Shown: piece by piece, positions 43,001 to 63,320 of the stretch | How positions within the stretch are numbered: position 1 is the first letter of the stretch | Layout of the letters: each line of letters opens with the position of its first letter | Assembly: GCA_963573385.1 (NCBI GenBank) | Contig: CAUYLG010021616.1 | Span: forward strand, 1 to 64,000 | From: Cacajao melanocephalus | Taxonomy: Eukaryota > Chordata > Mammalia > Primates > Pitheciidae | Direction: 5' to 3' | DNA length: 64,000 nucleotides | Translations under genes and position numbers: made by a program | The notes under the pieces: generated by a model | What the model saw: the letters and a program-made list of their open reading frames with translations, nothing else | Told to the model about the DNA's origin: nothing | Database searches by the model: none

Positions 43001-46000
43001 CCCAGCTGAGAAACCCTTTCACCCAGCACCCAGCCTGGACTTGGCAAAGAGCAAGCTGGGTGAAAAGGAGGGAGGGAGGAGCACCCAGCCCCCCGGCAGA
43101 TGAGTGCGGGGCAGGAGGCCATCCTGACTCGCTGCCCCTGGCCTCACAGTCCTGGAGCGCTGGTGGGGGACCAAGCGGATTGACTACTCGCTGTACTGCC
43201 CCGAGGCGCTCACCGCCTTTCCCACTGTCACGCTGCCCCACCTCTTCCACGCCAGCTACTGGGAGTCCGCCGATGTGGTGGCGTTCATCCTACGCCAGGT
43301 GGGCCTGGGAATATGGAATGGGAGATGAGAATGGGAGGGGGATGGGCTACTGTGGGCCTGGGGAGAGGCAGTCCTCCCTCCCCTCAATGAGGCCTTGCCC
43401 GCTGGTCCTCGCAGGTGATCGAGAAGGAGCAGCCACAGGTGGCAGAATGCGAGGAACCCTCCATTTACAGCCCTGCCTTCCCCAGGGAGAAATGGCAGCG
43501 AAAACGCACGCAGGTCAAGATCCGGGTAAGTGCCCTGCCCCTCGCCCCCTCTCCCGAGAGGCCCTGCCCCTTCCCGCTACCCCCTCCCCCGCCCCCTTAG
43601 GGCCAAGGCGACCCAACTCACTCCCAGTCCTGCCCTGCCCCTGGGGTCCTGGCCCCACCTCATTGCCCCAGCCCCGCCCCTGGGAACCGCTGGTCTCCCA
43701 GCCCCCTCCCCACCCTCTGCACACATTGGGGTCTGGGGTCTGGATCTGCGCTGGTCCTCACCTGGCCTCATCCTCTGCATCCCATCCTGTCACGGCCCTG
43801 CCCACACACAGGATCTCAGGCCTGGATCCATGAAAGTGTGCCTCTCCATTCCCTCCCTCCCCGCCCCTATCCCCCTTCGCCCTTTTCCCTCAGTACCCTG
43901 TGGCCTCAGGCCCCAAGCCCGAGGATCTGACCCCGATGTGTGCGCGTGGATCCTCACCCGCTCCTTCCCCAAGCATCCCCATCCTATCCTGGCCGCTGAC
44001 TCATGCCCTCTCCTCCTAACAGAACGTCACTTCCAACCACCGGGCTAGTGACACGGTGGTGTGCGACGGCCGCCCCCAGGTGCTGAGCGGGCGCTTCATG
44101 TACGGGCCCCTGGACGTGGTCACGCTCACAGGAGAGAAGGTCAGGACCCAGAGGCCCTGGCCCCGGTCCCACGGCCCCACCTCCTATCCTTGGAACAGCC
44201 CCAGGTCCCTGGCCGTTGAGCTCCTAGACCCACCCACCCCTGACGACAGCCCTGCCTCTGCCCTCGTCCACATGGGGCCCCCATGGACCTCCCACCTCTT
44301 CACCCTTCCAGGTGGATGTCTACATCATGACGCAGCCACTGTCGGGCAAGTGGATCCACTTTGGCACCGAGGTCACCAACAGCTCGGGCCGCCTCACCTT
44401 CCCAGTTCCCCCAGAGCGCACGCTGGGCATCGGGGTCTACCCTGTGCGCATGGTGGTCAGGTGAGCGCGGCTGGCCGGGCCTCTGCGGGGGGGCTCTGCC
44501 AGGCCTGGCCCCGCACCACTCACGCCCCGCCCCGTGGGCCGCAGGGGCGACCACACCTACGCCGAATGCTGCCTGACTGTGGTGGCCCGCGGCACGGAGG
44601 CCGTGGTCTTCAGCATCGACGGCTCCTTCACTGCCAGCGTCTCCATCATGGGCAGCGACCCCAAGGTGCGCGCGGGCGCCGTGGATGTGGTCAGGTAGGA
44701 GCCTCCACCGCCGCCACCACTCAGCTCACCGGGGTGACCGGCCCCCCACCCCGGCCAGCAGAGCTGACCGCTGCCCCACCCCGCAGGCACTGGCAGGACG
44801 CAGGCTACCTGATCGTGTATGTCACAGGCCGGCCCGATATGCAGAAGCACCGCGTGGTGGCCTGGCTGTCACAGCACAACTTCCCCCACGGAGTCGTCTC
44901 CTTCTGCGACGGCCTCACCCATGACCCGCTGCGCCAGAAGGCAATGTTTCTGCAGAGCCTGGTGCAGGAGGTGCGGCGGCTAGGGAGGCAGCGGGTCCTG
45001 ACCCCGCCCCCGCTTCTCCTAACCCCCCAACACCAGCCGAGGCCCATCTGGTCCCACCCCATTGGCCCAGGCCCTGCCTGACTGCAGCAGCCCCTATGGT
45101 CCTGCCCACCTAGTTTGAGGGGCCCCATGTACTTAAGGGCAACTAGGGAGATGCAGCTGGTCCCGCCCTTGTTCCCCTGGTACTGGGACTTGTCCTCGCC
45201 TCCGTCTACCTGGCCCCACCCTCAGAACAATATGGGGAAGCCCAACAGACCCTGCCCCCAAATGCATGGCTCTACCCCTCGGACGGCTGATTGGCGTCTC
45301 CCGCCACAGGTAGAACTGAACATCGTGGCCGGTTATGGGTCTCCCAAAGACGTGGCTGTATATGCGGCGCTGGGCCTGTCCCCGAGCCAGACCTACATCG
45401 TGGGCCGTGCGGTGCGAAAGCTACAAGCGCAGTGCCAGGTGAGGGCCAAGTGAAGGCCTGGAACAGGACCTCAGGGAGCAGGAGCCTGAGTCCCAGGCCT
45501 TAGGGACCACCTGCTCTGGGACAGCTGTGAAAAGGCCTGACCAGCCTCGGGGGAACCTGGGATCCTCCTAGAACAAAGGCCGTGAGCAGCTTGAGCTACC
45601 GGCTGCCAGGCAGACCAGAGGGGACAACCCATGCTGGAGTGTGCTGAAAACTCTGGGCGCTGCTTCCACTCCACCATGGCTTTGGGCAAGGGCCTGACCT
45701 TTCTGAGCCTCAGTTTCCTGTCTGTAAATGGAAATGATCACGGCACTGCCCATGTCAGCTTATGAAGATCACATCATTTACTATGCATCAACACGCACAG
45801 AGCTGGGCACAGAGCAAGTGCTGGCTAAACACTGGTTGCTGGTATTTTTCCTCTAAGACCCATTTTCCAGATGAGGAGAATGAGGCCCAGAGAAGGGCAG
45901 AGGTGGGAGCACAGCTGAGGTGCCCTGGCTCCCAGCCTGGTGTCCTATCTATTGAGAAGGCTTCGCCTTAGGCTGTGCTGAGCCTGCCACCAGTCCCCCA

Positions 46001-46354
46001 GCCTGCCTCAGGTGCCTCTGGAAGACCGGGGAGGGCAGCGTGTGGGCCCCTGGCCAGCACCCCCTCATCCCTGCCCACCTGTGCCCACAGTTCCTGTCAG
46101 ACGGCTACGTGGCACACCTGGGCCAGCTGGAAGCGGGCTCGCACTCGCATGCCTCCTCGGGACCCCCGAGGGCTGCCTTGGCCAAGAGCAGCTATGGCGT
46201 GGCCGCCCCCGTGGACTTCCTGCGCAAACAGAGCCAGCTGCTTCGTTCCAGGGGCCCCAGCCAGGCGGAGCGCGAGGGCCCAGGAACACCGCCCACCACC
46301 CTGGCAAGGGGCAAGGCACGGAGCATCAGCCTGAAGCTGGACAGCGAGGAGTGA
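34011..46354 (+). CDS. PITPNM1: Membrane-associated phosphatidylinositol transfer protein 1 (Nir2), 23 coding exons
   Basis: Exons: 34011-34088, 35468-35682, 35773-35894, 36100-36324, 37785-38111, 38198-38293, 38377-38484, 39399-39460, 39554-39804, 40080-40269, 40367-40474, 40708-40865, 40951-41156, 42028-42198, 42772-42936, 43150-43298, 43415-43525, 44023-44139, 44312-44460, 44545-44694, 44787-44970, 45310-45438, 46091-46354. Together they give 3735 bases, 1244 codons plus stop, exactly the family length. Residues 1-250 are the PITP lipid-exchange domain ([19 protein letters not shown]). EFFDAHE at 349-355 is an FFAT motif that binds ER VAP proteins. A lipase-like centre lies near 563 (GDGVGG), and the DDHD domain spans about 690-880. 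The LNS2 domain (about 955-1150) has SIDGSFT at 1026-1032 and binds phosphatidic acid. The protein returns phosphatidylinositol to the plasma membrane at ER contact sites and supports PIP2 signalling. One intron is GC-AG (39461). Confidence 0.98.
34850..35260 (+). mobile_element. L2 element 3' fragment in PITPNM1 intron
   Basis: Contains L2 3' landmarks (AAGGCCTTCCCTGACTATCT, ATAGCACTTAGCACCTTCTA, CACTGAATGAATGCTTGAAT). Confidence 0.8.
36990..37145 (+). repeat. MIR element in PITPNM1 intron
   Basis: Carries MIR words (TTAACACCCACAGCGCCCCA, ATCTTACAGGTGAGGAAATT). Confidence 0.65.
37371..37466 (+). repeat. Five-unit 19-20 base minisatellite
   Basis: Five imperfect units of the form TTCATTAACTGTTAACACC start at 37371, 37389, 37409, 37428 and 37447, in the long intron before the exon at 37785. 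Confidence 0.85.
38600..38855. repeat. GGAT/TGGA tetranucleotide array in PITPNM1 intron
   Basis: About 250 bases of GATGGATGGGTGG-type units between coding exons 7 and 8 of PITPNM1 (38377-38484 and 39399-39460). It is the opposite-strand counterpart of the 12275-12790 array. Confidence 0.93.
39461..39466 (+). promoter_or_regulatory. PITPNM1: Non-canonical GC splice donor
   Basis: The exon ends CTCAGAG and the intron begins GCGAGT. Only this border keeps the reading frame to the next exon (CCCCAG|GGCCCGGATG at 39554); the nearby GTATGG would shift it. Confidence 0.88.
41462..41865 (-). repeat. Alu with tandem partial duplication, PITPNM1 intron
   Basis: Reverse Alu about 400 bases long. A 93-base segment starting AGTAGAG is present twice (41648 and 41741), which accounts for the extra length. 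Confidence 0.92.
45690..45960 (+). repeat. MIR element in PITPNM1 intron
   Basis: Contains MIR-type TTTCCTGTCTGTAAATGG and TTCCAGATGAGGAGAATGAG. Confidence 0.65.
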
Positions 46355-46597
46355 GGCCCACACCGCACCAGGACCTGGATTATTTATTGACACACCTGAG
46401 GGGCCCAAGGGGCTGTGTGTGGGAGGCTAGGGGCCCAGACTTTTGACCCCAACGCTGGCTCCCCAGCCCCATACCCTGTATTTCCGCGTGCCCCTCGGTG
46501 TTACTTCCCTTTCACATGAGGGGACCCAGCGCCGGGGGGAGGAAGGAGGGCGTGGGCATAGGCATAGAGGCTTTTCCAGTGTGTATAAATCCATGAA

Positions 46598-46603
46598 AAT
46601 AAA
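46598..46603 (+). terminator. PITPNM1: PITPNM1 polyadenylation signal
   Basis: AATAAA 244 bases after the stop codon; the 3' UTR begins CCCACACCGCACC and is short. Confidence 0.9.
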
Positions 46604-46710
46604 CGCCACCTGCATCCCACCCACTCGCCCTGTGCCTGGCACCACAGGGCAGCCAGCCCAGTTTCCAGTTCAACAGGGGACACCAATGTGCACAGAGAGG
46701 CCGACACGCG

Positions 46711-46843
46711 CCCAGGGCCATCCAGGTCACGGGCAGGGTTAGGATGGGGGCCTGGCCCTCAAAAGGTGTCACAAAGCATGCACCCAGGGCCATCCAGGTC
46801 ATGGGCAGTTCAGGATGGGGGCCTGGCCCTCAAAAGGTCTCAC
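46711..46843. repeat. 72-base tandem duplication
   Basis: Two near-identical copies starting CCCAGGGCCATCCAGGTC at 46711 and 46783, each ending AAAAGGTxTCAC. They lie between the two convergent gene ends. Confidence 0.92.
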
Positions 46844-47099
46844 CCTCTCCTCTTCCGGGACAGTCTGCCCACCCCAGCCCAACCCTGCTTACCTTGGCCC
46901 CAGTATGGCTTCTCATGGAAACCGTCCCCGGACACCGAGGCCAGACCATGGGATCTGAGGCTGGAAGGGGAAGGCAGCACCAGGAGACCGCCTCCCTCAG
47001 GTGCCCAGCTCCCTGGCCTGTACCCACTTCATCTCCCCCTTAAGAATGGAGGCTCCCGGGGCACCCCAGCCCTGGCCAGCGAGAGACAGTTCCTTGGTG

Positions 47100-47215
47100 A
47101 AAGAGCCCATTATCATAATTTCTCTAACAGGGACACTGAAGCCCCAGAGCTGGCAGGTGGGGGGCTAGGATTTGAACCCTGATTCTCTGCCTCCCAATGG
47201 CCACCCAAGTACCAG
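47100..47215 (+). repeat. MIR-like element
   Basis: Words such as CATTATCATAATTTCTCTAA and GGGCTAGGATTTGAACCCTG fit a MIR. Confidence 0.55.
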
Positions 47216-47288
47216 AAAACGCCAGGTGATGACCCGGCTCTCCCAGTGGACCAGCTCAGCAGACTCAAGAGAGAGATAAATAAAGGTT

Positions 47289-47294
47289 TTTATA
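47289..47294 (-). terminator. AIP: Probable AIP polyadenylation signal (TATAAA)
   Basis: On the minus strand, TATATAAAAACC lies about 85-90 bases after the AIP stop codon. No AATAAA is nearer on that strand, so this variant hexamer is the best candidate. Confidence 0.5.
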
Positions 47295-47379
47295 TACACA
47301 GAAGCATGACGGATCGGGGGCAGGAGGGCTGGCGGCGGCAGCTGTGGCTTGGCAGGTAAGGCAGGACCAAGCGCTCCTG

Positions 47380-55640
<8,261 letters not shown>

Positions 55641-55752
55641 GCGGCCGTGTGGGACTTCGTTTGAAGTTGCGGATGTAATATAACAGCATTGCAGAGTTAG
55701 GGAAATTTTAAAAATAACTCCACTCGTAAGCCACACCCTCAAAGTGTTGTGA

Positions 55753-56075
<323 letters not shown>

Positions 56076-56148
56076 TAATGAAACATTCTAAATAAAATAC
56101 TAGGTGAATAGAATTCACTAATGTCATGTAAAAATGCATCAACACCAC

Positions 56149-56447
56149 GGGCCAGGTGCGGTGGCTCATGCCTCTAACCCCAGCACTTTGGGAGGCCAAG
56201 GTGGGTGGATCTCCTTGAGCTCACAAGTTCAAGACCAGCCAGGACAACATGGAGAAATATCATCTCTGCCAAAAATACAAAAAATTAGGCGGTGTGGTGG
56301 TGCATGCCTGTGGTCCCAGCTACTCAGGAGGCTGCGGCTGGAGGATCCCTCGAGCCTGGGAGATGGAGGTTGTAGTGAGCCGAGATTCTGTCACTACAAT
56401 CCAGCCTGGGTGCTGAAGTGAGACCCCATCTCAAAAAAAAAAAAGAA
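56149..56447 (+). repeat. Alu
   Basis: Forward Alu, moderately diverged, with an A-tail at 56434-56447. Confidence 0.94.
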
Positions 56448-56469
56448 AATCTATATTCAAAGTGAAATA

Positions 56470-56770
56470 TCAGCCACATACAGAAAAATACTGTATTATT
56501 CCTCTTATGCAAGGTACCTAGAGTAGTCAGATTCATAAAGACAGAAAGCAGAATGGTGGTTGCCAAGGGCTGGAGGAGGGGGAAATGGAGAGTTGTTCTT
56601 TGATGAGTATAGAGTTTCCGTTTTGAAAGACGAAAATGTTCTGGAAATTGGTTGCATAACAATGTGCTTATACTTAATGCCACTGAGTATACACTTCAAA
56701 ATGGTTAAGATGGTAAATTTTATGTGTATTTTACCACAATTAAGAATGGTTTTTTTTCCCAAAAAAAATG
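56470..56770 (+). mobile_element. L1M 3' end
   Basis: Sense-orientation words of an old L1 3' end (AGAATGGTGGTTGCCAAGGG, AATGGTTAAGATGGTAAATT, TGTATTTTACCACAATTAAG). Confidence 0.8.
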
Positions 56771-57530
56771 CATGAAGATCAAGTAGAGTTTATTCCAAGA
56801 ATGTCTGAATAGTTCAACATTATAAACATCTGTTACTGTAATTCACCACGTTGGTGAACTAAAGGAGAAAATGCATATGGTTATCTCAAAATATGCAGAA
56901 AAAGCATTTTGTGAACTTCTATGACTATGATTAAAAACTCAGAGTTAGGAACAAAGAGGAATTTTCTCAGGTTGATGAAAGCTATATACAGTTAAGTATG
57001 GTGGAATCAGTATCCACATTTTCTTCAAGATCAGGAACAAGACAAGGACGCCCTCTATCAATGGTTCAGCAAGTGTTAGAAGTCCTGCCTAGAATCCCGG
57101 CACTTTGGGAGGTTGGGGTAGGAGGATTGCTTGAGCCCAGGAGTAACAACTTAGCCAAGATAGCAAGACCCTGTCTTTACAAAAAGAAAAAAAGCAAGAA
57201 AATTAGCTGGGCATGGTGACACATGCCTGTAGTCCCAGCTGCTAAAGAGGCTGAGGCAGCAGGATCCCTTGAGCCCAGCAGGTCGAGGCTGCAGTGAGCA
57301 ATGATCTCACCACTACATTCCAGCCTGGGCAACAGAGCAAGACCCTATATCCAAAAAATAAAAGAAATTTAATTTTTTTTTTTTTTTAAAGAAGTCCTGG
57401 CCAAAAAAATAATCAAAAAAAAAAAAAAAAAAAAAAAAGAAAGAAACAAGAGTGAACTGTCGTTATTGGAAGATTGTACTGGTATAGAAAAACCAACATA
57501 ATCTACAGGCTACTTTAACAAATGAGAAGG
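56771..57530 (+). mobile_element. L1 ORF2 fragment interrupted by an Alu
   Basis: 56771-57085 resembles the reverse transcriptase part of old L1 ORF2 DNA (GATCAGGAACAAGACAAGGA). It resumes after the Alu at about 57385 with AGAAGTCCTGGCC. No open frame remains. Confidence 0.75.
57085..57384 (+). repeat. Alu inside L1
   Basis: Forward Alu lacking its first 25 or so bases. AGAAGTCCTG on both sides (57080 and 57391 areas) is its target-site duplication. Confidence 0.9.
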
Positions 57531-58174
<644 letters not shown>

Positions 58175-58197
58175 CTAACAAAAATTAAAACAATTTG

Positions 58198-58350
58198 TTG
58201 TTGTTGTTTTTTTTATGGAGGTGGAGTCTTGCTGTATCACCCAGGCTGGAGTGCAGTGGCACAATCTCGGCTCACTGCAACCTCTGCCTCAGCCTCCCAA
58301 GTAGCTGGAACCACAGGCACCCACCACCACACCCAGCTAATATTTTTGAG
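58198..58350 (-). repeat. Truncated Alu
   Basis: Reverse Alu holding only the right-arm part, with about 40 bases missing inside. It ends at CCCAGCTAATATTTTTGAGA. Confidence 0.88.
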
Positions 58351-58514
58351 ACTTTCTCTCAAAAGAAACAAACAAACAACTTGGAACAGAGGCGAATGTA
58401 CAATAGCTACCCTTGCCCCTCCGGAGGTCACAGTCTGTAACCCCATAAGACCCAAGAACACCAGAAATAAGTTAGCAATACAGTTAATTTGGGCAGGAAT
58501 CAGGGCAGCAATAG

Positions 58515-58610
58515 GACAAGTGGTGATCCCCCAAAATTGGGGCTTAGCCCAAGAGAGTTCTGGGCTTCACCTGAGAAAGAATTCAACGGTGAGCTGGTGG
58601 TGTTAGCAAC
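58515..58610 (-). repeat. ERV1-type LTR U5 fragment
   Basis: The minus strand reads TTGAATTCTTTCTCAGGTG followed by a GCCCCAATTTTGGGG hairpin, the U5 layout of several class I LTRs. Confidence 0.55.
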
Positions 58611-58616
58611 TTAAAT

Positions 58617-59139
58617 TTTTTTTTTTTTTAATTTTTAAATTTAATTTAATTTTTATTTATTTATTTTAAAGTAGTTAGCATTTAATGAACCTCCTTCCGT
58701 GTGGCTTCAAGCCACCAGGACACAGGCCTCGCCGACACCCTTAATTTTCTCCTCAGCTGTTCTGCTGAAGAACTTGGCCTTCACCATGGCAGGCTGCTTT
58801 GGGAGCTTTCCCTTTCCCGCTGTAGCAGCCTGATCGCACCACATCAGTGATGGGAGTAGCCCCAGTCTTGTTTTTAACAGCATTCACCGTGCCTGTTCCC
58901 AATTTGTCAAGGTTGACAGTTGGGCAGAAGCTCTGGTTCCTCTTTAAGTGGTAATTCCTCATACCAACTTTCCCAAAGTAACCTAGGTGGTATTTGCCAG
59001 CGTTGATCCTGTGGTGATGCATACCACCAGCATTCCCGAGGCCTCCAGGGTGCTTCTGGAGCTTGCCGATATGGCTGTGGCTCGCATGGCCCTGAAGTTT
59101 CCGGGTCTTCCTCAGTCTGGATGGCAAGTGGGTGGCCAT
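58617..59139 (-). pseudogene. RPL27A: Processed pseudogene of ribosomal protein L27a
   Basis: An intronless minus-strand copy of RPL27A mRNA. Recognisable parts include [32 protein letters not shown] and [19 protein letters not shown], which match the ribosomal protein with scattered changes. The normal start codon position (59125-59127) reads TTG. About five codons are missing after the NLDKL segment. A one-base frameshift near codon 115 takes the frame out before the FFSR-type region, whose normal stop (58707-58709) can still be seen. The 3' side ends in a T-rich stretch (58617-58670), the complement of an old poly(A) tail. These are marks of L1-mediated retroposition. It cannot make a full ribosomal protein. 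Confidence 0.95.
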
Positions 59140-59140
59140 T

Positions 59141-59432
<292 letters not shown>

Positions 59433-59439
59433 ATTTTTT

Positions 59440-59828
59440 ACTTTTTAGAAAAAACAAACACTTATCCCACCATATAACCAATGTAACTGCATCTTGCTTG
59501 GCAGGCACACCTGCTATGGTATATAACTCTGTTTGAACCCCCCTTGGTGATTGTTTGGAAATACCCTTGGCAACCAACAGTCCTGGGAACCTCCTCCCCA
59601 CTGGTTACTAGCTAACTTGCCTGTTCTGCTTCTGTAAAATTTCGCTTCAGCTAGGCTCCCCCTCCCCTACCTAAATCATAAGGGAATCATACATAAAGGG
59701 AAATCAAGCGCCTTCCTTGGACCGAGAGAAATTGTGTGTTAGCATCTCTCGGTCGCCGGCTAATAAAAAGGACTCTTAATTTGGAACTCAGAGCGTGGCC
59801 TGTTTCCTTCTAACTCGCTGGTTATTAC
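59440..59828 (+). repeat. 5' LTR of a second class I endogenous retrovirus (5' end uncertain)
   Basis: Holds a promoter-like AT patch (TACATAAAGGG at about 59690), AATAAA at 59762 and a terminus GGTTATTACA at about 59828, followed by a primer-binding-like TTTGGATGCCCC. The left limit is hidden by the Alu. Confidence 0.7.
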
Positions 59829-61540
59829 ATTTGGATGCCCCAGAGAGATATTTCGCCTGGTGCAGACAGAGCTCGTTGTGGGTTCCCCTGAGCTGGGAGG
59901 CAGACTATAGGGGAGGTGCCCCCTGAGATGTTCCAGGGCCCCACAGGCCACCCCTTGCCAGAGGAGATGGATCAGCTCCCGGCGCCCTCCACCAAATTAT
60001 TCTTCAGAGTCCCTGGTTCTGCTCCAAGGAGAAGGTAAGATCAAGTCAGGCCTGATCTGGTTATTCCTGGAAGTTACAGGGATCATCCAGTTACCGGATG
60101 CTGGAATTAACTACGGTAATTCCTGTGACCTTGAGCCCTGGGTGCCCAAGGTTCTGGACTCTGGAAGAGTCCTGGTTCTGGGTTTTGGACCCTGGAAGAG
60201 TCTTGGTTCTGGTTTTTCTGTCTTTAAATTCTAGGGGTCTAGGGTTCCCAGTTCTGTCAGCTTCTGGCTGTCTGCTTCTGGACTCCAGGTGTCCGGGGTC
60301 CCTGGTCCTGTCCTTCTGCCTGATCTAGAGGGGCTCAGCCCTGATAAGGGCACCCTCCTGGACTCCGTTGCCCCTCCAGGACGCTGGAGGACAGAATCCC
60401 TGGTTTCTGTCTGATCTGAAACATTTACAAACAAGATAAAAATTTCATCAGGGTTCCAACTGTTTACAAAGTGTAAAAGACTGTAATAACCTCTGAATGA
60501 ATGTGTGCGTGCATGTGTGAGTGCGTGGGGACCTTAGAGGTGTGCATCTAAGGATCCAGTCCTTTGTCCCTAAGACTGCCATGATCATTTATCTGCCTCA
60601 GTGTCAGTTGTTCTGTTTTGTTCCTAACATCTGGATTTGTATGTCTCGTGTCTGCTGTCCTGTTTGTCTCTAGAATTTGAATTTGTATGTCCCGACGTCT
60701 TTATTGCCCAAGATGATCATGTAAAAAAACTTTTTCAAGGTCCTAAGTGCAGACTTCTATCTCATGAAGTCAAATCCCTCATCAGCCGTTCGGGCTGGCC
60801 ATCTCAGTCCTGTCTTTTCTGTCAAAAACAGATCATGTGTTGTCACAGGAAAAATTGTGCTAAACATCCACCAGTCTGAAATTTCTGGCACCATAGAGGT
60901 TGTTGTCTCCTAGATTGTCACATCCCGCACCCCAACGACTGGTCTAACCCTTCCCTGGCTGAGCTGGACTTCTCCTTTGCCCCGACCCTCAGCCTCCTGT
61001 TCCCCTGGGATTCCCCTCAGTTTCCTCGTCCTAGTCTCCTGTGGTCTCTCCGCCTATCCTCCCGACTGCGGCCTCGGCTGGAGGAGGCTGCCCCACTCCT
61101 CCCCTTGAGGGAGACACCACCCCCGCCAGGTAGTGAGTGAGCTGTCCCGTTTTTGGTCTATGTCCCTTTTTCTGCTTCTAACCTGTACAACTGGAAGGCT
61201 CAAAACCCACCTTTCTCTGAGAAATCTCAGGTCCTAACCTCACTGGTTAAGTCCATACTCCGGACTCACTGGCCCACCTGAGATGACTGTCAGCAGCTTC
61301 TCCTGACCCTTTTTTACATCTGAAAAAAAGGAACCGTATTCAAAGAGAGGCCAAAAAAGCTTTTCCTTAGTTCAGTCAGTATGCCGGAGGAGGGAGCCCA
61401 AGACATCCTAGAGAAAGTTTTTCCTTCTACTCGGCCTAACTGGAACCAAAATACCTTGGGGTCAGAGGCGGGGTGGGGGGCGGGGGGGCTGAGGGGGTGT
61501 GGAGGTGTGGGGGTGAGTAGAGCTTTGGACAATGAACTGT
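59829..61540 (+). pseudogene. Endogenous retroviral leader and gag fragment
   Basis: After the LTR comes a long leader, then a gag remnant. From about 61140 the plus strand contains gag matrix/capsid-like words ([13 protein letters not shown], then [17 protein letters not shown], and later [17 protein letters not shown]). In-frame stops occur within it. No pol or env follows: at 61544 an Alu begins and then unrelated sequence. The insertion is therefore a 5' piece of a plus-strand class I element and non-functional. The leader has a tandem of two units with CTGGAAGAGTC at 60160-60205. Confidence 0.75.
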
Positions 61541-61543
61541 GGG

Positions 61544-61917
<374 letters not shown>

Positions 61918-61939
61918 CTACCATTTGTAAGTAGTTGAG

Positions 61940-62110
61940 ACTTTGGCAAACCCCTCATTCATTTCTGCCACAAGTATTTATTAAGCATCTACTTAGTGCC
62001 AAACACTGTTGTAGGCACTGCAGATACAGTGGTGAATAAAACAGTGCAAAATGAGACAATTTCAAGTGCTGTGTGATGCAAAACGGACTTTAGATTGTGC
62101 AGTCAAGGAT
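61940..62110 (+). repeat. MIR/L2-type old repeat
   Basis: CAAGTATTTATTAAGCATCT and CACTGTTGTAGGCACTGCAG are typical words of this class. The neighbouring 62110-62375 shows nothing recognisable. Confidence 0.55.
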
Positions 62111-62378
62111 GGCATTTCCAAGAGGTGACATTTGAGCAGAGATCCCCATGATGAAGGGAGCCAGCTATGAGAAAAGCAAGGCTAAGTGTTTTCCTGGCAC
62201 CAGGGGACAGCAGGTGCAAAGGCCACAAGGTGGGAAGGAGCTTGGCCTGTGGAGGAAGAATGTGAGAAAGCCAGTGTGGCTGAGCAGGGAGGAAAGGGGC
62301 AGGGGGGGAACCTGATGAGCCTGGGAGGGGCAGACAGTTCCCAGAGCCTTCAGAGCTTTATGGACCTTAGTCAAGAGT

Positions 62379-62957
62379 TCAGATTTTTTTTTTTTTGAGG
62401 GAGTCTTGCTTGGTTGCCGAAAATGGAGTGCAGTAGGATGATCTCAGCTCATTGCAACCTCTGCTTCCTGGGTTCAAGCAATTCTCCTGCTTCAGGCACG
62501 TGCCGCCACACCCAGCTAACTTTTTTTTTTCTGAGACAGTCTCTCACTCTGTCACTTACGCTGGAGAGTGCAGTGACGTGATCTTGGCTCACTGCAACCG
62601 CTGCCTCCTGAGTTCAAGCGATTCTTCTGTCTCAGCCTCCTGAGTAGCTGGGATTACAGGCGCCCATCAGTCACCACGCTCAGCTAAGTTTTGTATTTTT
62701 AGTAGAGATGGGGTTTTACTAAGTTGGCCAGGCTGGTCTCAAACTTCTGATCTCAGGTGATCCGCCCACCTCAGCCACCCAAAATACTGGGATTACAGGG
62801 GTGAGCCACCATGCCCGCCTAATTTTTGTATTTTTAGTAAAGATGGGGTTTCACCATGTCAGCCACTCTGGTCTCACACTGCTGACTTCAAGGGATCCAC
62901 TCGCCTCGGCCTCCCAAAGTGCTGTGATTACAGGCGGGAGCCACCCCGCCCAGCCAA
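62379..62957 (-). repeat. Host Alu interrupted by a second Alu
   Basis: A reverse Alu begins at 62379 and stops after CACACCCAGCTAAC (62519). It resumes at about 62818 with CTAATTTTTGTATTTTTAG and ends at 62957. CAAGAGTTCAGATTTT occurs before and after the pair, marking the host's own target site. Confidence 0.93.
62520..62817 (-). repeat. Alu nested inside another Alu
   Basis: A complete reverse Alu starting with a T-run at 62520 inside the host Alu. Confidence 0.93.
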
Positions 62958-63029
62958 GAGTTCAGATTTTATTCCAAGTGCAATGGAAAACCAAGGGAAG
63001 GTTTCAAGCAGAGAGACTTAGCAGCATTT

Positions 63030-63320
63030 TTTTCTTTTCTTTTCTTTTTTTTTTTTTCGAGACAGGCTGGAGTGCAGTGGCACAATCTTGGCTGACTGCA
63101 ACCTCCACCTCCGGGGTTGAAGCAATTCTCCTGCCTCAGCCTCCCAAGTAGCTGGGACTGCAGGCATGTGCCACCACGCCCAGCTAATTTTTGTATTGTT
63201 AGTAGACAGGGTTTCGCCTGTTGGCCAGGCTCCTGTCGAACTCCTGACCTCAGATGATCCGCCTGCCTCGGCCTGCCAAAGTGCTGGGATTAGAGGCGTG
63301 AGCCACCGCACCCGGCCAAG
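63030..63320 (-). repeat. Alu
   Basis: Reverse Alu with a TTTTC-repeat tail and about 20 bases missing at the GAGACAGGCTGG junction. AAGCAGCAT(A/T) on both sides fits a target duplication. Confidence 0.94.

Noticed and set aside
44056..45081. 341-codon plus-strand open frame in PITPNM1
   Set aside because: It joins coding exons with introns in mixed frames; the true frame uses the splice sites listed for PITPNM1.
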